From assembly GCA_965231865.1 (NCBI GenBank), contig CBDDOJ010000001.1, positions 310,001 to 374,000 on the forward strand: a DNA stretch of 64,000 bases, given 5' to 3'. This DNA is from WTGA01 sp965231865 (GTDB lineage Bacteria; Pseudomonadota; Gammaproteobacteria; Arenicellales; Poriferihabitantaceae). Below, in pieces: positions 60,908 to 64,000 of this stretch. The translations under genes and the position numbers were made by a program. The notes under the pieces are model-generated. The model made no database searches. It had not been told where the DNA came from and was given only the letters and a program-made list of their open reading frames with translations. How positions within the stretch are numbered: position 1 is the first letter of the stretch; each line of letters begins with the position of its first letter.

Positions 60908-61882
60908 CTAGAGCTTGCGCGACTCGCGCGGGGTGATGCCAAAGCATGAGCCATACCGGCTGCTGAAGTGGCCCGCAGATTTAAAACCGCAGGCGATGGC
61001 AACATCGATGATTCTCATGGTGCTGTTTTCGAGCATTTTCCGTGCCTCCTTGAGTCGAAGAACCAGGTAGTAACGGGCAGGCGTGGTATTCAGATAGCGC
61101 CGAAACAACCTTTCCAGCTGCCGCTTGGAAATGCCGACCAGTCTCGCCAGCTCGTCCGGAAAAAGTGGTTGTTCAATATTGCATTCCATCAACTCAATAC
61201 ATTCCAGCAACACGGGATGGTCCACGCCCGTTCTGGCCCCAAGGTCCATTCTCTGGGGTTCACCGGAATGCCGGATATGAGGATGGATCATAACATCGGC
61301 CACCGAAGCCGCCAGTTCATGGCCATGATGTTGTTCGATCAGGTACAGCATCATATCGGATGAAGCGGTTCCGCCTGAGCAGGTTACCCTGTTTCGGTCA
61401 ATCTCGTAGACATCGGAAGAGGTATGGTGATTGGGGAAAGCCCTTCTGAACTCGGCCAGGTTTTCCCAATGGGTGGTACAGTGCACGCCCTTTAACAGGC
61501 CCGCTCCAGCCAGGAGGTGACATCCGGTTTCAAGTCCTCCAATCAACGTGTCCCCCTTTCCTCTTGATGACAGCCACGCCAGCGTTGGCGCATGATCAAA
61601 GGTATCGGGTTCGTGGGGGCCGCTGACAAAGAGCATCGAAAATTCCGGAGCATCCGCAATGGAATAGTGAGCATCCAGTGCCATCCCGTTGGTTGCCACA
61701 GCCCTTTTTCCGTCCCGGGTGACGATGGACCACTGATACAGTGGCTGACCCGACATTCGGTTGGCAATGCGCAACGGTTCGACAGCTGAAACAAAGGGCA
61801 GCATACTGAAGTTGTCCGTCAGGTAAAATCCGACCCCTCGTTCGGCTCCTTCGGTAATTTCGCCGTATCGTTTCCGGTCCAT
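60908..61882 (-). CDS. GlxA-family AraC-type regulator (GbdR-like)
   Basis: A 324-residue regulator with an N-terminal DJ-1/PfpI-like sensor domain (about 15-190; GVGFYLTDNFSMLPFVSAVE, GGLETGCHLLAGAGLL with the elbow Cys replaced context) and a C-terminal AraC helix-turn-helix pair (about 225-324; LARLVGISKRQLERLFRRYL and IIDVAIACGFKSAGHFSSRY). Relatives include GbdR, CdhR and SouR, which respond to glycine betaine, dimethylglycine, carnitine or sarcosine. That fits the DMGDH/MttB pair 12 kb away, although adjacency does not link them. Divergent from the YHS gene. Confidence 0.88.
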   Translation of the reverse strand: MDRKRYGEITEGAERGVGFYLTDNFSMLPFVSAVEPLRIANRMSGQPLYQWSIVTRDGKRAVATNGMALDAHYSIADAPEFSMLFVSGPHEPDTFDHAPTLAWLSSRGKGDTLIGGLETGCHLLAGAGLLKGVHCTTHWENLAEFRRAFPNHHTSSDVYEIDRNRVTCSGGTASSDMMLYLIEQHHGHELAASVADVMIHPHIRHSGEPQRMDLGARTGVDHPVLLECIELMECNIEQPLFPDELARLVGISKRQLERLFRRYLNTTPARYYLVLRLKEARKMLENSTMRIIDVAIACGFKSAGHFSSRYGSCFGITPRESRKL

Positions 61883-62086
61883 TCCTGTATCTCGGTTGCA
61901 AGAATGCGTATTATCATTTCCGTGACCAACAATAACAAGAAGTCATTTCCCCGGGGCTGCCTGAAACGAAAAACCCCGGCCATGATCCGGTTTTGTTCGC
62001 ACGGTGAACTTCCAATATCCGGCTCAGTCACTATAATCGGGAAACCAACTGCTGCTATGTTTGCATTGAATAGGGAGGAACCACTG

Positions 62087-62539
62087 ATGCCAAGACCCCG
62101 TGCACTATTGATCGTCATTTTCGCATTTACGCTGTACTCAACCACCGCCATTTCCGGCGAAGATGAAATTTACACCTCCGTTCTCAACAATTCCGGGGCA
62201 GGAGGCTATGATGTGGTCGCCTATTTCACCGACTCCATGCCCATCAAGGGGGGCAAGGCGTTCACCACCGAATACAAGGGGGCACAATGGCAATTTTCCA
62301 GCCGGGAAAACCTGGACCGGTTTGTTGCCAATCCGCAGAAATACACCCCTCAATATGGCGGCTACTGTGCCTACGCCGTTGCCAATAATTACACGGCTTC
62401 CGGAGACCCGTTACAATGGACCGTGCACAACGACAAGCTCTATCTGAACTACAGCGCGAATGTTCTGGCCAGGTGGACGGCTAACCGGGACAACTTTATC
62501 ACCCAGGGGGACACCAACTGGCCGGGGGTCCTGGATTGA
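62087..62539 (+). CDS. Exported YHS-domain protein
   Basis: A 150-residue exported protein. The ATG at 62087 follows AGGGAGGAA and starts a signal peptide (LLIVIFAFTLYSTTAISG). The YHS-like domain is at about 30-130: GGYDVVAYFTDSMPIKGGKA, then LDRFVANPQKYTPQYGGYCA and YAVANNYTASGDPLQWTV. YHS domains may bind metals; the exact role is unknown. A longer open frame to 61904 has no support. The 204-base gap from the GlxA-type gene would carry both promoters. Confidence 0.85.
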   Translation: MPRPRALLIVIFAFTLYSTTAISGEDEIYTSVLNNSGAGGYDVVAYFTDSMPIKGGKAFTTEYKGAQWQFSSRENLDRFVANPQKYTPQYGGYCAYAVANNYTASGDPLQWTVHNDKLYLNYSANVLARWTANRDNFITQGDTNWPGVLD

Positions 62540-62730
62540 TCCGGGCTTTTCTCCCTTGACCCGCCTTCTTTTGGGCCAACGCTTTATCCTGGCAATGCAT
62601 TTTTCCGGGGCACACTCCCCCTCATTCCCGTTTAACCCGGTCCCTCTCCGGTTTACACCGGGACATTCCGGGGAAATGGGACCCATCCGGTCGTCCGGAC
62701 CGGAAGAATCGGTTGAAACGGGAATGACCC

Positions 62731-63216
62731 GTGACTAAAGACGAGATTCTGATACGAAGGGGTACCCTGGACGATGTGGGGGACATTGCGGCGTTCAATC
62801 AAAGCATGGCCCGGGAAACGGAAGGCATCGAATTGATTCCCGAAGTGATTCTTGCCGGAACGAAACAACTGACCGAAAACGAAAACCTGGGATTTTATCT
62901 GGTCGCTGAATCCTCGGGGAAGATCATCGGTTCATTGATGGTGACCACGGAGTGGAGTGACTGGAGAAACGGGCAGTTCTGGTGGATCCAGAGCGTCTAC
63001 GTGGTCCCCGCATGGCGTCGCAGGGGCCTGTATCGGAGGCTGTATGAAAAGGTGAAGGCATTGGCCGGGGCCAATGAGAATGTCTGTGGCTATCGTTTAT
63101 ACGTGGAAAAGGAAAACACCATCGCACAGACAACGTATGATCGGGTTGGCATGCATGAAACCCGTTATAAAATATACGAAGAATTGAAAGAGGATGTCGA
63201 TTTCATGAAAAAATAA
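62731..63216 (+). CDS. GNAT-family N-acetyltransferase
   Basis: A 161-residue acetyltransferase. The N-terminal IRRGTLDDVGDIAAFNQSMA (about 6-25) and the acetyl-CoA loop VVPAWRRRGLYRRLYEKVKA (about 91-110, the R-R-x-G-x pattern) are typical of GNAT enzymes. The substrate is unknown. GTG at 62731 is the start in front of TKDEILIRRG. The 190-base gap to the YHS gene holds nothing recognised. Confidence 0.85.
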   Translation: MTKDEILIRRGTLDDVGDIAAFNQSMARETEGIELIPEVILAGTKQLTENENLGFYLVAESSGKIIGSLMVTTEWSDWRNGQFWWIQSVYVVPAWRRRGLYRRLYEKVKALAGANENVCGYRLYVEKENTIAQTTYDRVGMHETRYKIYEELKEDVDFMKK

Positions 63217-63412
63217 CGGGAAATTTAACTGAATTCAGATTAAAATTCATGCAATAGAATCACTAAAATTCCATTTCACTGGAACGGAACCGGGAATTCG
63301 CAATCGAACCGGTCTGATTCCAGGTCAACAGTGGAAGTCCTCAAACGGACCCCGAAGAAATCATTGTGAATTTATTTGGTGAGTGAATACCAACTATAAA
63401 CAGGAGAAGACT

Positions 63413-63877
63413 ATGCCCATCAATCCAATGAGAAACCGGTTTGCCCTGGCCCTCATCGCTGCCCTGCTGCTTTTCAGGCCGGCATTCGGAGCACAGGGGG
63501 AACCGAAAACCGTCACCGGCGAGCTGATCGATACCTGGTGTTATGTATCCCAGATCATGGGAGCTTCGGATTTTATTGTCGGCACCACCCATCACGTATG
63601 TGCCGTCTGGTGTGCCGCAGGAGGCATCCCGGTGGGATTGCTGGACAAGGATGATGGGACGATCTACATGGTTCTGGGGGTTAGCGACAATACGGACAGC
63701 GTGGCCAATTCGGTCCTGATGGACATTCAGAGTCATGAAATCACGGCAGAAGGCACGGCCTATGTGCTGGATGGTATCAATTACCTCATGATTGACCGCA
63801 TCACGGCAGACAACGGGGTAACCAAGGAAACGCATAAAATTGTCGGCATACTTCCCGGGGAGGCAAATCCAAAATGA
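63413..63877 (+). CDS. Exported Cys/His-rich protein, unknown function
   Basis: A 154-residue exported protein. The ATG at 63413 follows AGGAGAAGA and begins a signal peptide (RFALALIAALLLFRPAFGA). The mature part has VTGELIDTWCYVSQIMG (about 34-50) and HHVCAVWCAAGGIPVGLLD (about 61-79); the CYV, HHVC and WC pattern suggests a metal or disulfide site. I have seen this motif in small proteobacterial proteins of unknown role, and I do not name a family. It overlaps the next gene by 4 bases (ATGA), so the two work together. The 196-base leader (63217-63412) shows no clear feature. Confidence 0.75.
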   Translation: MPINPMRNRFALALIAALLLFRPAFGAQGEPKTVTGELIDTWCYVSQIMGASDFIVGTTHHVCAVWCAAGGIPVGLLDKDDGTIYMVLGVSDNTDSVANSVLMDIQSHEITAEGTAYVLDGINYLMIDRITADNGVTKETHKIVGILPGEANPK

Positions 63878-64000
63878 AACAGATTATCAAATTGGCAGTG
63901 GTACTGGGCTTGTTCTCCTTTGCACACACCGCTTTGGCTGCAAAAAGCTGGGGCCTCACCAATGAAGAGAAAAGCAAGTTCAAGGGAGTCGTCGTGGACA
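63874..64000 (+). CDS. Exported protein, partial (runs off window)
   Basis: The first 42 residues of a secreted protein: a signal peptide (MKQIIKLAVVLGLFSFAHTA) and a mature start AAKSWGLTNEEKSKFKGVVV. The start overlaps the previous gene's stop. The rest lies beyond the window edge, so function is unknown. The KFKGVVVD segment resembles the start of the first protein's VTGELIDTWC motif, so the pair may be related, but the key Cys region is not in view. Confidence 0.7.
   Translation, partial: MKQIIKLAVVLGLFSFAHTALAAKSWGLTNEEKSKFKGVVVD

Overview
The window looks like a chromosomal segment of a free-living or host-associated gammaproteobacterium. The order recA, recX, alaS, lysC, csrA, tRNA-Ser(GCU) (35350 down to 29245, all on the minus strand) is a classic gammaproteobacterial block. 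A fused E. coli-type PntA, PntB, FadH with close E. coli-like motifs, TRAP and branched-chain amino acid type transporters and a Dnr/Crp-type regulator fit the same assignment. No rRNA gene is present, so I cannot place it more finely.

Layout. 1-3640 is accessory DNA: a decayed DUF4143 AAA-ATPase gene, an intact HipBA pair, and a PIN/HTH toxin-antitoxin remnant flanked by two copies of the recJ 3' end. 3565-14612 is housekeeping: recJ, hom, a Mth938-like protein, rlmB, rnr, pntAB and hisG. 14772-15405 is a HigBA pair. 15593-18584 is a TRAP transporter, followed by a Crp/Fnr regulator. 19681-26417 is a phosphate (Pst) region with two copies of pstS in a perfect ~0.9-kb direct repeat, a PhoU fused to a dead phosphatase-like domain, pstC, pstA and two different pstB genes. 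26616-28894 holds Fic, a HigA-type antitoxin beside a toxin stump, and an Uma2 nuclease. 29207-36053 is the tRNA-Ser/csrA/lysC/alaS/recX/recA block plus sixA. 36109-39038 has a methyltransferase, an MFS carrier and a fructosamine-kinase-like gene. 39268-44317 is a complete branched-chain amino acid type ABC transporter. 44462-44896 is a MNT/HEPN remnant. 45061-49109 is a methylamine/betaine catabolic pair (DMGDH-like and MttB-like). 49110-50650 is poorly recognised accessory DNA with an IS21-like end. 50775-57989 is a partner-switching signalling cluster. 58786-61882 has fadH and a GlxA/GbdR-type regulator, and the right edge has YHS, GNAT and two small exported proteins of unknown function.

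Most notable observations. (1) The two PstB proteins have lost complementary ATPase motifs: one keeps the LSGGQ signature but lacks the Q-loop Gln and H-loop His, and the other keeps Q and H but lacks the signature. This predicts an asymmetric heterodimer with one canonical and one degenerate ATP site in a phosphate importer. (2) The PhoU of the same operon carries a low-molecular-weight phosphatase-like domain whose catalytic Cys and Arg are gone. (3) An overlapping minus-strand operon joins a membrane sensor, a sensor-HAMP-MFS fusion, an ABC-type binding protein without permease or ATPase, a SpoIIE phosphatase and an RsbW-like kinase, with a STAS protein encoded opposite; this may be a ligand-sensing partner-switch system. 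(4) Three separate toxin-antitoxin loci each keep an intact antitoxin-side gene beside a broken toxin.
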